Assembly (NCBI RefSeq): GCF_024868665.1
Contig: NC_079896.1
Span: 25,797,803-25,861,802 of the forward strand
Source of the DNA: Triplophysa rosa
Taxonomy: Eukaryota; Chordata; Actinopteri; Cypriniformes; Nemacheilidae
Direction: 5' to 3'
DNA: 64,000 bases
Shown: piece by piece, positions 1 to 10,385 of the stretch
Numbering within the stretch: the first letter of the stretch is position 1
Layout of the letters: each line of letters begins with the position of its first letter
Made by a program: the position numbers and the translations under genes
The notes under the pieces: model-generated
Database searches by the model: none
Told to the model about the DNA's origin: nothing
What the model saw: only the letters and a program-made list of their open reading frames with translations

Positions 1-140
1 CAAGTACTGTTTTGTGGGAAATGTCAGTTTGACGTCATTTGACTTCAATCCACGTAAAGAAAAGTACATAAAGTAACTTGCAATTTTATGTTTCAACCAT
101 ACATAATCCAAAAAATACACAATCACAGTGATGTACTCAC

Positions 141-482
141 GTAGATGAGGCCGGAGAAGTATCTCTCCCTCAGGTTGTGTAACACCGAGGCTTCATTCAG
201 GCAGGTGAGCTCGGCCATATCCTCCACCTTGCTGAATTTGGGTGGGTTCATCTTCTGGATGTCATCCTTGTTGACTGTGATTTTCTTGGCGTTGTCCACC
301 AGCTCGACCAGGACCTCATCGCCGTGTTCCTCTTTGATGCTGGCCGCCTCAAACCCGTGTTTCTCAGTAGGGACCCAGACAAGCTTTTTGGCTGTCCAGT
401 CTGCCTGTGCGACGGGACTGTTAATAAAGTCCTTGTCTAGGAACAGAAATTTCTCATCCTCGGACAAGCTCTTCTTCGTCAT
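141..482 (-). CDS. myh11: Myosin heavy chain 11 (smooth muscle), first coding exon only
   Basis: This is the N-terminus of a class II myosin heavy chain, the actin motor of smooth-muscle thick filaments. The exon encodes 114 residues: a short leader ([14 protein letters not shown]), the SH3-like N-terminal subdomain ([19 protein letters not shown]) and the start of the motor ([19 protein letters not shown] ... RYFSGLIY). The leader '[20 protein letters not shown]' fits vertebrate MYH11 much better than MYH9 or MYH10, as I remember those families. The ATG is at 482-480. The exon runs from an acceptor just before 503 (5' UTR 483-503) to a GTGAGT donor at 140-135, after which the gene leaves the window. 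The P-loop and everything beyond lie outside. The next gene, cep20, is also the human neighbour of MYH11, which supports the call. The a/b paralogue cannot be decided. Confidence 0.9.
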
Positions 483-1315
483 CTTGGTGTTGGGTTAAGA
501 CAACTGGAAATACAAGAGAGAAACAGAAGTTTAGAAACACGCAGTTGCTTTATGTGGTTATTATTGAGATAAAATGGAATTCAAATGGAAACTTTTGCTG
601 AAGTCTCATTTGAATCTCGGAGATCTTTAGAAAAAGAGTCAGAAATCTGACAAATGTTTCCGTCATTAGAGTTTCAGAAGAGATGTGTCTAACTGAGCTC
701 AGATTTCTCAAGTCTGCAATCAGAAGTCAATATTATTGAAGATCTCAATATGAACTCATCAAATTGACTCAAATCCAGATTATTTGACCTCTACAATCTA
801 CACTCGTTCATTCATTGATTCATGTCTCATTTGTTTCTATTTTTATTTCTCCCGTTTAGTTTTGGGAGAAACATAAAAAAAACACAACTGAGAAATCTCA
901 TGAGCTATAAAAGAGCAACATCTGAGCATTTTCCTCCGGACTGCTATGGATTGTTTATACATGGTCTACAGCTAAACGTTTGTAGCTAATGAGTTTCGTG
1001 TATAAACACGTTACAATAACGTACCCAAATGGCACAAAAGTTAACATCCATTGCTCCTGATACATTTTATGTTTACATTTTGCGCAACATCAGCTAAACG
1101 TTTTATAAAAGATTTTTGGTGGTCGTTGTCATATACTAACACTGCAGTGTAACTCGTGCAAAGTTAATCAAAACGGCCCTTTTTCCTAAACAAGCAATGC
1201 AGGTCACAGGGGATACACAGCTACATCCCATATCAAGATGAAAACCCGCCTGAGAACATAAAGAACAGCTTGATTCCTCTGGTGTCAAACGGTACAGAAC
1301 ACATCTTCATATGCA

Positions 1316-1375
1316 AACATTTACATTTATTCATTTCGCAGACGCTTTTATCCAAGGCGACTTACAAGCTGGGTA
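1316..1375 (-). repeat. SINE/LINE 3' tail fragment
   Basis: The reverse complement reads like the widespread fish tail 'ttggataaaagcgtctgcga' followed by aatgaataaatgtaaatg. The same tail occurs in the complete SINE at 16492-16650 and alone at 5336-5398. Only the tail is present here, as expected for a 5'-truncated insertion. Confidence 0.6.
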
Positions 1376-1558
1376 AACAATGGAAGCAACTGGGTCAGCA
1401 TTAGGACAACAAAAAGCATAAGTGCAGTAAAACATGTCTCACAAAGCCTACTACAGTGTACAGAGCTAAGTTTTTTAAGATATAACCAAATGTGATAATC
1501 AATACTCGCTATTTTTTCATGCCTTCAGTGGCTCAGCTGTGGTCTCGTGCTGTAATGA

Positions 1559-1568
1559 CCATATAAGG
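1559..1568. promoter_or_regulatory. CArG box (SRF site) in myh11 intron 1
   Basis: The sequence CCATATAAGG is a perfect CC(A/T)6GG box. Smooth-muscle genes, including mammalian MYH11, are driven by SRF/myocardin through CArG boxes, one of them in intron 1. This one sits in the putative first intron. A perfect CArG is expected by chance roughly once per 9-10 kb at this base composition, so position rather than presence is the argument. Confidence 0.4.
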
Positions 1569-2087
1569 TTTCCTTCTAAGCAGTAGACAATCTGTCGACC
1601 TAAACAGCAGAAGCAAGTGAACTCCCAAACAAAGCCCTTATAGGGAATAGTATGCCTCCAGCCGGACTCGCAGTTTACTCCAAAATGATAACAGTAGGCA
1701 GGGATGGTGCCGGGCTGGGGGGGGTGTAATTTTCCTGCAGCGTTCCCCCTCCCTTCTCTTCCTCTGCTAGGCTAGTAAAGGGAAGTTTAAACAAGTCTAT
1801 CGTACAGTACAGCTGGCAGGTGCAGATTTGGAGTTTTTGACAGCAAAGAGCAAAAATATTGATGAATATTGATCATGTTTTTCATCTTAAAGGGACAGCC
1901 AAAAAAAAGAAAATTCTTTCATCATTTACTCGGTCTCAAGTCATTACAAACTTGAATGACTTTCTTTCTTCTGCAGAACAAAAAAGAAGAATGTTGGTCA
2001 CCGAACAGCATTGACCCCCATTGACTTTTATTGTATGCACACGAGACCATTTAGACCTTTTTCACAATATCTTCTTTTTAGAGTTGG

Positions 2088-2245
2088 GTCAAAAAGGGAA
2101 GAACCCAACCATAGGGTTTTAAATAAATTAACCTGGTTCATCCCAAAATGCTGGCTTGTTTTAACCCCTTGTCTGGCTTCGCCCCTTTTGATCCAGTGCT
2201 GGGTTAAAAATAACCCATCTTTTTTTTTTTTTAACCCATCAGATT
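2088..2245. repeat. GGGTTAA/TTAACCC-type interspersed repeat
   Basis: A run of 'aacccaaccatagggtttta', 'gctgggttaaaaataaccc' and related words forms local inverted repeats. Similar blocks occur at 22483-22640 and 60447-60640, so this is a dispersed family, probably a small non-autonomous DNA element. Confidence 0.5.
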
Positions 2246-4875
2246 TTCCAACCTATGCACTGTAAAAACAACAACAAAAAAACAGTAATATTCTGGCAGC
2301 TGGGGCGCCAAGAAAAGTGTCAAAAATGAAAACAAAACCTATTTTTCGTGTTATTTTACACCTGACATATACATTTGCTGTCTATTTTTGTAATTTGACC
2401 TATTTTTACTGCATTTCAGAAATATTAGAAAATTCAAAAAAATGTTTTTTTTTTTTTTTGTGTGGTTTTAATTAGAAGCTACACTATATGGAGTGCACCA
2501 AGTCAACTTTCCAAAAAATAAAACTACCATTGAAATCTTCGTTACAAACCTGTGCAACAAGCAGCAAATGAAAAACTATAAACTCTTGCAAGTATCCACC
2601 AGCACAAGTTTACGTTTGGATTTAGCAATTTTTTATTAAATGCTTGACCAATTGAGCTACTATAGAAACACTTTGAAGATATATCATCAAGCAGAGAATC
2701 CCTGATAGTTCTTCAGTGATGTCTGCCAAAATGTACTTCTAGTGTTGTGTGTCTGAAGTGTTTGTGCTGCGGGACACAAAGCACAGAAAACAAGACGAGT
2801 TTAACATGCTGACAGTTTGCCGATAAGTAATGACAAAGAGGAATCCATCTATATAGTCAGTCAGGATGTACTATAACCCCGATAAGTCAAAAGCTAACCA
2901 AACTAACCATCTTTATCTTTACAAGCTCCTATCAACACTGAACAGATGCTTATGCTCATTCAAACAACAGAGCTTTCAAATATTTAGCGAATAAATGAAT
3001 CCTCGCATGCTTTTACCACCAAGGTTTGCAAGCCACACTCTTTTGTCAGAATGATGAAACAATCACCCACTGAAAACGCAACAGAGGAACCGGGTCATTT
3101 AAACATCCTGCGATGGTTTGGGGGCGAGACAGACAAATTACGTTTTTTATCTACAATTGAAGCGGATTTAATTAAAAGAGGGAACTCCCTGTGTCCTCTA
3201 GATAGATTTATGGGTGTTTCTTTAGATCGATCTCTTTAATCGTAACCCTTCTGGCCCTGTTTTCATTTCGGTATTATCCATCATCACTTATGACTGTCTG
3301 AAACTCAGTATAATCACTTAAAGCTGTGTTTTGTGTTTTTTATTATTGCAGTAAAATCGGTAGCTTTATGAGGATCCTTGGCCTGCCGTCAAATGGCCCG
3401 AAGCCCAGAAGATCACGTGACCCTGCCGTGAGGATGGATTTTTGTGACCCAAGGTTTCCTCCTCTCTACTCCTCCTCATCCTTTTCTCTTTCCACCCCAT
3501 CTGCTTTTCTTCTCCTCATAAGCAGCTGTGACATTTCACTTTCTTGTATGAACTTTGTTATTATGATGGACGTGCGAGGTTAACGGGAGCCGATTTTAAA
3601 ACGGTTGGCATGACGACATGTTCTGAATGTATTGCATCCTACATCACGCACATTAAACACCAGACTGCCATTAACGGCTATTTAGTCGTTCTTTCTTTAC
3701 TGATCCTGTGACAAGAATAGATTAAACTATTTGACAGCGCTTTTAAAAAACCTGGTTTTAGAATTGCGGTAAATGCAGAGCAACAATACGATAGTCAGCA
3801 AATGACAGAAACACACAGATACGGCAGTCGTGGCTATACTGAGTCACTGGTTTTGCTTCATTTTTACTTTGTCTGATTACTTCTGATTGAACTTTCATTA
3901 CGAAAGATATTCAGAGAAAACGCTGTAACAAATGTCCAAAGCTTCACATTACTTTAGGTTTAAATAGGCACATCCACAGTCAAGATATTCACTTGTATGT
4001 CTGCAGAATCATTCATATGAACGTTTATGCGTCCGGTCACGTCATTAATGCAAAACATTTTGGCATGCAGTATTAAATTCACTCAGTATTAAACCGTCCA
4101 ATTGTTTAGACTGACACTGTTGTCCGTACACGTCATGATGCCGGTGAGAAAAGAGAAGCCTGTCATATGTCTACTGTTCACCACAACCTTCAACAGAAAG
4201 TTGCATTTGACAACCATATTTGGAGAACAGGAAACTCTTTGGTTTGTCAGACTCACTGCATTTCTCATTCTGCGCACTTTCCTCAACCATTTCCTATGAC
4301 AGACTGTGCTGAAGTCAAACTTTCATATAAGAGCAGGTGGACAGGTCCTGTTTTATTCTTTCAGAGCTCATAAGCCATTAAAAGACGCTTTATTATGCTG
4401 ATGTTATTTGTGTATTCTATGAATTTTATAATTGTTCTGTTTCCTGATTCTTTATTTCTGTAATGTTTATTCTCATGTCTTTTCTGTTGGGTCTAAAATG
4501 GATTTTCTTTAAAGCTGCTTTGCAACAATGCAACAATACATCTGCACAACCTGCTTTCCCAACCAAGTTAAATGGACTTTTAATGCTTAACTAGCGTACA
4601 GTATGAGCATGTTCACCGAAGCTCATAGAGTCAATGACAGCATGAAATAACAGAAGTGGCCATAAAAAAGGCATCTTGCAAAAACGTCCATTTTGACAGC
4701 AAACTGCAGTTAAAGATCAAGAGAACTCCACACGAGTCACGATACTGTCTACTGTCACAGGTTATTTACAGACCTCAAAGCATCACTCAAGCGTGCGTGC
4801 GTGCGTGACAAAAGTAACCGTATCCATCATTGTTAATTTAGTATGAATTAATAATAAACATGAATGCATACTCAC

Positions 4876-5024
4876 AGGAGGATGAAAGGACGAAGCTGTG
4901 ATTTGGAAAGTTAGGCTTTGGAGAGTCCTGCCACAGAGAGATACTCCAAATACGAACAGTCCAAATTACACTGAGACGCGTGAGAACATCATTTAAACGC
5001 GCTGCGGTCGGAGGGGGCGGGGCC
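4876..5024 (-). promoter_or_regulatory. Candidate myh11 non-coding exon 1 and core promoter
   Basis: On the minus strand a good donor (CCT|GTGAGT) ends at 4876. Upstream of it lies the only CpG-rich patch in this part of the window, with a GC box (GGGGCGGGGC, about 5014-5023) and a TTTAAA at 4992-4997. A 5' UTR exon spliced to the acceptor at 504 would fit the usual MYH11 gene structure. No transcript evidence is available, so the exact start is a guess. Confidence 0.35.
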
Positions 5025-5335
5025 GCACAGGCGAACCGCGCTGTGATTGGTGGGGGGGTTGTGACGGCGCAGGTGAGTGACAGGGAAAGACGGAGCATCT
5101 GTTTAAATGTCCTTATCCGTGTAGAAAATATTGCGAGTCACGACGAGGTCAGAAGAGACAATTAAAACATTCTCTTTCACAACTCCTTCCTGGTGGAACG
5201 TTCTTCCTAACTCAGTCCGGTCAATCTCTCACAAACGTTCAAAAAACTACTTAAATCTTCTGTCAATACTTGAGAATAGAAATAAAAATTAAACTAACCC
5301 TCTCTCTTTCTCTCAACAGGTATTGGTCTGGATTT

Positions 5336-5398
5336 TGTTGACATATCGCATATCGCTCGCTTTTGGATAAAACCGTCTGCTAAATGACTAAATGTAAA
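5336..5398 (+). repeat. SINE/LINE 3' tail fragment
   Basis: The words 'cttttggataaaaccgtctg' and 'ctaaatgactaaatgtaaat' match the tail of the SINE at 16492-16650. No tRNA-like head precedes it. Confidence 0.6.
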
Positions 5399-5632
5399 TT
5401 GGTAAAAATAAGCGATCTGCTGTCAATAACAATTAAGATGTTACGCTAGTACTATTAAGTGTTAATTCAGGAGACTCACTATAATGTGAACAAATAGGTT
5501 GATTAAAATGTTATGTGAAGATTAACAGCGCCGCAAAGATGATATTTGGTTTATTTGTAAAAAATATCAAGCCTTCTATATTTAATCCAACGTTTCAGTG
5601 ACAGAACACTGTGTGAAAATAGATTTAATACT

Positions 5633-5828
5633 GGGGCAAGTTGTCACAATACATCAAATACAATACTCAAACCTGACGACTAAAAGCATATTGTTGCCAG
5701 ATTTAAGCAGTGAACACAAAATAATTCGTGAAAATGAAAAGATGTAAATCTTTCGATCTGAGGACAATAAACATTACACTTATTAAGTATAATATAGTAT
5801 AAATAGATGACATGAGACAACTTGCCCC
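5633..5828. mobile_element. Small MITE with ggggcaagttgtc termini
   Basis: The 196-bp segment begins with ggggcaagttgtc (5633-5645) and ends with its exact inverted complement gacaacttgcccc (5816-5828). The interior has no coding potential. Terminal inverted repeats of 13 bp around AT-rich DNA are typical of a non-autonomous DNA transposon. Confidence 0.65.
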
Positions 5829-6467
5829 GACTTTCCATCATATACTGTAGCTGACTCTAAAATAGTGTGAAAAACAATTTACAAAACCACTGATAGAAAA
5901 AAACCTACATTTGTGAAATTCCCCACAAGACAACAACACACGTATAACAATACGGAGCTATCAAAAAATGACAGTCTTGATCTGACAGTCGTAACCATAG
6001 AGGGCTGTGTGACGCCATCCCCTTTCCCTACCCAAGAAGGCCAAATATTGCTTATCAAACTAGGAACCACAACTTACAGTACATGGTAAAAAAAAAGAGA
6101 GAGAGAGAGAGCTCGGGGAGATTCCCTAGATTACACCCTATACAGTACGCTACATCTGGACGAGGCGAATCCCCTAGAGATCCTTTTTGGGACCGTTGTG
6201 GTTACACACATCACATTCCGTCCTCCCTATTCCCACAACGTGCCCCGGCTATCTAATGGAACTTCCTATATAAGGACAACCTCCTATTGCATCCAGTAAA
6301 TCATGTTTTCAAGCAACAGTGGCTGGTATGCTCCGAGGCCTTGCAGCGGTCCAACAGGAGAAAACAGCGACTCTGTCACTGCTCAGCATCAAACGTGTGA
6401 AGGAAAGTGAGGGAGGCGGAGAGCTGGGAGATAGATGGAGAGATGGTGTACAGTGTAGAGTGAGGAG

Positions 6468-6470
<3 letters not shown>

Positions 6471-6545
<75 letters not shown>
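6471..6545. repeat. (GA)n microsatellite
   Basis: About 37 uninterrupted GA units, followed by shorter GA runs to about 6574. Open frames predicted across it on both strands (RERERE / SLSLSL) are artefacts of the repeat. Confidence 0.97.
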
Positions 6546-6549
<4 letters not shown>

Positions 6550-6629
6550 GAGAGAGAGAGAAGAGAGAGAGAAAGATGAGAAAGAAGCGAGAGAGGAGAC
6601 AAGAATCAGATGCAGAAACACTTCTTGTG

Positions 6630-6639
6630 CCATATAAGG
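6630..6639. promoter_or_regulatory. CArG box upstream of myh11
   Basis: CCATATAAGG, the same ten bases as the intronic box at 1559, lies about 1.6 kb upstream of the candidate myh11 start. A near-match with seven A/T (CCTATATAAGG) lies at 6265-6275. Confidence 0.35.
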
Positions 6640-6961
6640 ACAATGGGGTCTGCCTGGAATCTGGCCTGTATTCTGTGTTTGGAAGGTACACAGAAAGACT
6701 TGAACGGAGTGACTAAATATGGTGCAACGCCGGTGTCATTGTTAAGACAAACAGGCATTCATTGGGATATCTCTCGAATGTTTACTCACCATCAATAAAC
6801 CTCGGAATAGCTGCAAACTCTCAGGCCGGCCAACGACTCGCACGCCAATTAAGGAATGTGAAGTATTACACCTGCTCGTGCTGAAAAAGAAACAATAAAA
6901 GCTTGTTGTTGCGAAAAATTGTCATGAAATCATTCATATCAAACTGTGATATCAGGTTTCA

Positions 6962-6971
6962 CCTTATATGG
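6962..6971. promoter_or_regulatory. CArG box upstream of myh11
   Basis: CCTTATATGG is a perfect CC(A/T)6GG box 323 bp from the one at 6630. Paired upstream CArG boxes are known in mammalian smooth-muscle genes. Function here is inferred. Confidence 0.35.
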
Positions 6972-7003
6972 TACTACATCCTACAGCTGTCAATGATATT
7001 AAT

Positions 7004-7265
7004 TTAAAGGGACAGTTCACCCAAAAATACAAATTCTGTCATCGTTTATACAGCCTCATGTCATTTAAAACCCGTTTATGTCGCTTTCTTCTGTGGAACA
7101 CAAAAAATAATGTGTTCATACAATGGAAGTCAATGGGGGGGCCAATGTTGTTTGGTTACCCACATTCTTCAAAATATCTTCTTTTGTGTTCTGCAGAAGA
7201 AAGAAAGTCACACAGGTGAGTAAATAATGAAATCATTTTTATTTTTGGGTGAACTGTCCCTTTAA
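7004..7265. mobile_element. MITE with ttaaagggacagttcaccc termini
   Basis: Starts with 'ttaaagggacagttcaccca' and ends with its inverted complement 'tgggtgaactgtcccttta', with no transposase. Interior words such as 'cttcttttgtgttctgcaga' are shared with degraded relatives near 1886-2040 and 13030-13260, and 23720-23937 has related termini. Confidence 0.8.
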
Positions 7266-7330
7266 ATGCTTTTCCTATATTCATCAATTGATGTTATTAG
7301 GAAAGTAATTACAATAGACAGACACGATGA

Positions 7331-7558
7331 CCCGGTTTCACAGACACCGCTTAGTTTAAGCCAGGACTATGCCTCATTTGAATTAAGATATTTATGTCGC
7401 TTTTATAAAAATTCCTTAGAATACATTACTGGTGTGCATCTCGAGACAAATCAATGTCACTTTTATATTTCTGGGCAAGTTACAGTATATTCAGTTAAGA
7501 CAGGGCAAACATTCATTTTAGTCTGGGACTAGCCTTAAGCCTTGTCTTTGAAACCGGG
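7331..7558. mobile_element. MITE with cccggtttcacagac termini
   Basis: Begins cccggtttcacagac and ends gtctttgaaaccggg, imperfect inverted termini of 15 bp. A second inner pair (taagccaggacta / tctgggactagcctta) extends the symmetry. Non-coding. Confidence 0.7.
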
Positions 7559-9072
7559 CCTATATGTCTAGATTTTTGCTTTTAAGTGAATGGAAGGATC
7601 CTCACAGAGGAATTAGATCCGAGTATCAAAAAAAAATATGTGTCAGATTAAAACTGAGCGAGGTACAGCCTGTTCAGGATAGATAGTGTCCAGAGAGACT
7701 GAGCCAAATACTCATTTGGAGTAAAGCCATTCAGAGTAAGCCGAGTGATTCGTGCATTAAGTCCAAAGAAACCCCTACTAAACACAATCTAACTAAAAAG
7801 CGAGTTGAGCAAAAAGTACAGTCCGTCCAGTTGTTCTGACACGATTTATAAAAGTCATACATGTTTGGTTATATTTATACTGTTGGAACACTGTTCTAAC
7901 TCAGCAGCAGGAAAGCAAATATTTTGACGGCTCATATTTACAGTGTTTCACATAAACTATCAGTTGGTGATGATAACCTTTTACAGGAAGGTTTTTATTA
8001 AAAAAAAGAACCACTTTAAACGGTTTAACCAACCCGTAATCCTTCATCCTTTCGTGAACGACTAAACGTGAAGAAAAGCATCCAGTGGGTCTTGACTTAC
8101 CTTTAAAGGCAGTGAGGAATTTTGAAGAATCTGGCAACAGATGGTGTTTACTGTATTTGCACGCTTGCTTGTTTTGAGGTGAAGGACAGCCAAACATACT
8201 GCAACATGTCTGAATCAACACTGAATCGGTGTCTGCACATCAGGAGAATCAGACGCACGTGAGACATGAAGACCATAGTGACCACACTTGGGAAAATCTT
8301 CAAATATAACTGGATTCAGAAAGTACTTGGAACTATAGTTCATGTGATATTTCTCAAAGACAGGTCGACTTTGGCAGGATGAAAAGATTGACTGATGACA
8401 GCCGGTTACAAAGAATGTTGCAAAAAGTACCTGGGCCTTCACCAGACTCATCTCGTGATGGACCACGTTCTAAGCTTGTTTTGGCAACTCTTGAAATGAA
8501 AGTAGGAAACCCAATTCATTCTCTTAAGATTTTGAAATAAGCCTGCAGAACTGTGCTTGTGGCACTACTGTCTTCGTGAATGTGAAATTAAAGAATACAT
8601 TGCAATATAATGCTTGGAATAAAAGTGCAAAATGCAGCTTATTGTGACGAAAATACGTTGCTTTGGTTAAAATCATCTGCAAAATGAAGAAATCTAAATA
8701 CACCAATAAATGAGGCTCCAGTCGTATTACAACAATTGTACATTTAATATGCTATATTCAAATAAAAAAGGTACAAAAAAATGGACATATCTGTTGCTAA
8801 AACTGTTTACATTAAGTTTGTGAGGAAATTTGTTATGTTGTAGATCCCATTCAACTGCCTTGCGTTCAAGAAGGAGGCTAACCTAAACAGAGTAATTTGG
8901 CATCTTTAACTGAGAAACAGCATTTCACTGCTTATCTGATCATTTGAGTTCCTCCTGTGAGTGTCGCTTCTGCTGTCCTGCAAACACAAAACAGCATCTG
9001 AATGTGAGAAACAGCTCAGATTTATAAAACTCAAACCTGTGATATTTCATATCGCCGTCTCACCGGTCAGGG
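7559..9072. other. cep20 3' flank and intergenic DNA
   Basis: No exon could be supported here. The segment downstream of the cep20 stop on the minus strand must hold its 3' UTR, but the polyadenylation site is not clear. Open frames at 7901-8221 and 8215-8466 on the minus strand have no recognisable domain. Confidence 0.4.
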
Positions 9073-10077
9073 TTATGACTCTGCATCAAGACGGCTGTGT
9101 GCCATAGATGAGCCTCTCAACACGAGTTTGCCTTTGTTTTCATCCTTACTGCCGAGGAAATGATGGAGCAAGCCGTACAACAATGGCCTAAAACATCAGA
9201 GAGACATAACAATGATCACTCAAAACATGTCTATCAAATAATCACATACTCGTTTCATACTAGAACACAAAACGAGACGTTAGGCTGGATATGGACACTA
9301 GTCACATGGCCTATTCTGATGGTGCTTTTAGTTCTTTTTGGAGCTTCGATCCTTTTGGGCTTCATTCACTTTTGCTGTATGTCAAATGGCAGCATTCTGA
9401 CCTTATTGCGAACACAAAACATACTTACACTGTTTTACTACTTGAATCTTCGGCAACATTGAGCTCGTTGGCTATAAACTGACGGTCCAGGGGAACTTCA
9501 GGTTGTCCTGATTCTGCAAGATGACAACATTCCAAAGACAAAAACCACATGTGAGGTGTCATTAAGTGTTTAAACAGAACAACTCTCAAAATCTTAATTC
9601 ATTGAAATGTGCGTAATACTCAGTGGATGCATAAGCATGCACGTGCTGTCATGTGGTCACCTGCGGTCAGTACAGATGCTGTGTATCGATACTTGTTGAA
9701 GTGCAGGTATTCTCGGATCAGTTCATTGATCAGCAGGTTCTCGTGGGAGAGTGGCGGCCGTGGGGCGCTCTGATCGTCCAGGGCGCTGAACACTTCCGCC
9801 CGGATTCTCGCCTTCAGCTGCTGAAGGACCCCACGGGCCTCCAGTGTCTCTCTCAAAGCTAAACAAACAAACAAACAAACAGTAATGTTAGTTTAGCCTA
9901 CAAACGACGCCAGCGTGGAGATTTGGTCACGTTTGTCATTTATTCAGACGGGAGACTTGATATGCTATAATATAAAACAAACACTTAATATGATCACGAT
10001 CCCTGCGCAGCAATATGATGTATTATAGTGTTTTGATTAATCAACTCACCGCTCTTCAGTTCTGCTGTGGTTGCCAT
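9073..10077 (-). CDS. cep20: Centrosomal protein 20 (FOP-related, FOPNL), complete
   Basis: CEP20 is a small centriolar-satellite and basal-body protein needed for ciliogenesis. Coding exons on the minus strand are 10077-10050, 9858-9661, 9513-9429 and 9187-9073. Lengths 28, 198, 85 and 115 sum to 426 nt, giving 141 residues plus stop with every phase closing. The FOP/TOF-LisH region is plain: VLQQLKARIRAEVFSALDD, then LSHENLLINELIREYLHFNK and YRYTASVL, followed by VPLDRQFIANELN and LLYGLLHHFLGSKDE. The start MATTAELKS matches the family start. The product is shorter than the roughly 174 aa of mammalian CEP20: the tail after the HFL motif is divergent and ends early, which may be real, or another isoform may use a further exon. 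It lies next to myh11, as in human 16p13, and is head-to-head with ube2g2. Confidence 0.93.
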
Positions 10078-10385
10078 TGCAACTCTTGTGCACTTCTGTG
10101 ATGCGTCCGCTAGAGGTCAGTGCGGCGCTTACTACACACGACCATAGACCGTTTTCTGTCGCTTAGCTTTTCCACGCATGTCTATGGCAGAGCGACGTAC
10201 GGTAGTACGGAGAATGCGTTGTTGAGAGCACGTGACCCAATGCGGAAGTGAAGGTCGAGTGGAAGATTTCGGCACAGTGAGAAACTCCTTGCTCGCTTTT
10301 TGTCCCCGGAAGAACAAGATTTCTTATCGCGTCATTTGTCGTCACCCTTCGTGCCAAAACAACTTCTTTCCAGACAAGGATCAAA
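10078..10385. promoter_or_regulatory. Bidirectional promoter cep20 / ube2g2
   Basis: Only 308 bp separate the two divergent start codons, so both 5' UTRs and core promoters must share this interval. It is CpG-richer than its surroundings, contains a CACGTG (about 10230) and has no clear TATA box, as expected for housekeeping genes. Open frames inside it are not conserved proteins. Confidence 0.75.

Larger units (their letters stand above)
504..4875 (-). other. Probable myh11 intron 1 (5' UTR intron)
   Basis: No coding exon is visible in this 4.4 kb stretch. It lies between the acceptor upstream of the first coding exon and a candidate non-coding exon near 4.9 kb. It holds a SINE/LINE tail (1316-1375), MITE remnants near 1886-2040, a GGGTTAA-type repeat (2088-2245), poly-T runs and one perfect CArG box (1559). 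Short open frames at 3051-3239 and 3326-3583 look like chance. Confidence 0.45.

Noticed and set aside
6309..6691. Long Ser/Leu- or Arg/Glu-rich open frames on both strands
   Set aside because: They only translate the (GA)n microsatellite.
7901..8706. Minus-strand open frames downstream of cep20 as extra genes
   Set aside because: No recognisable domain, no splice pattern, and located in a likely 3' UTR or spacer.
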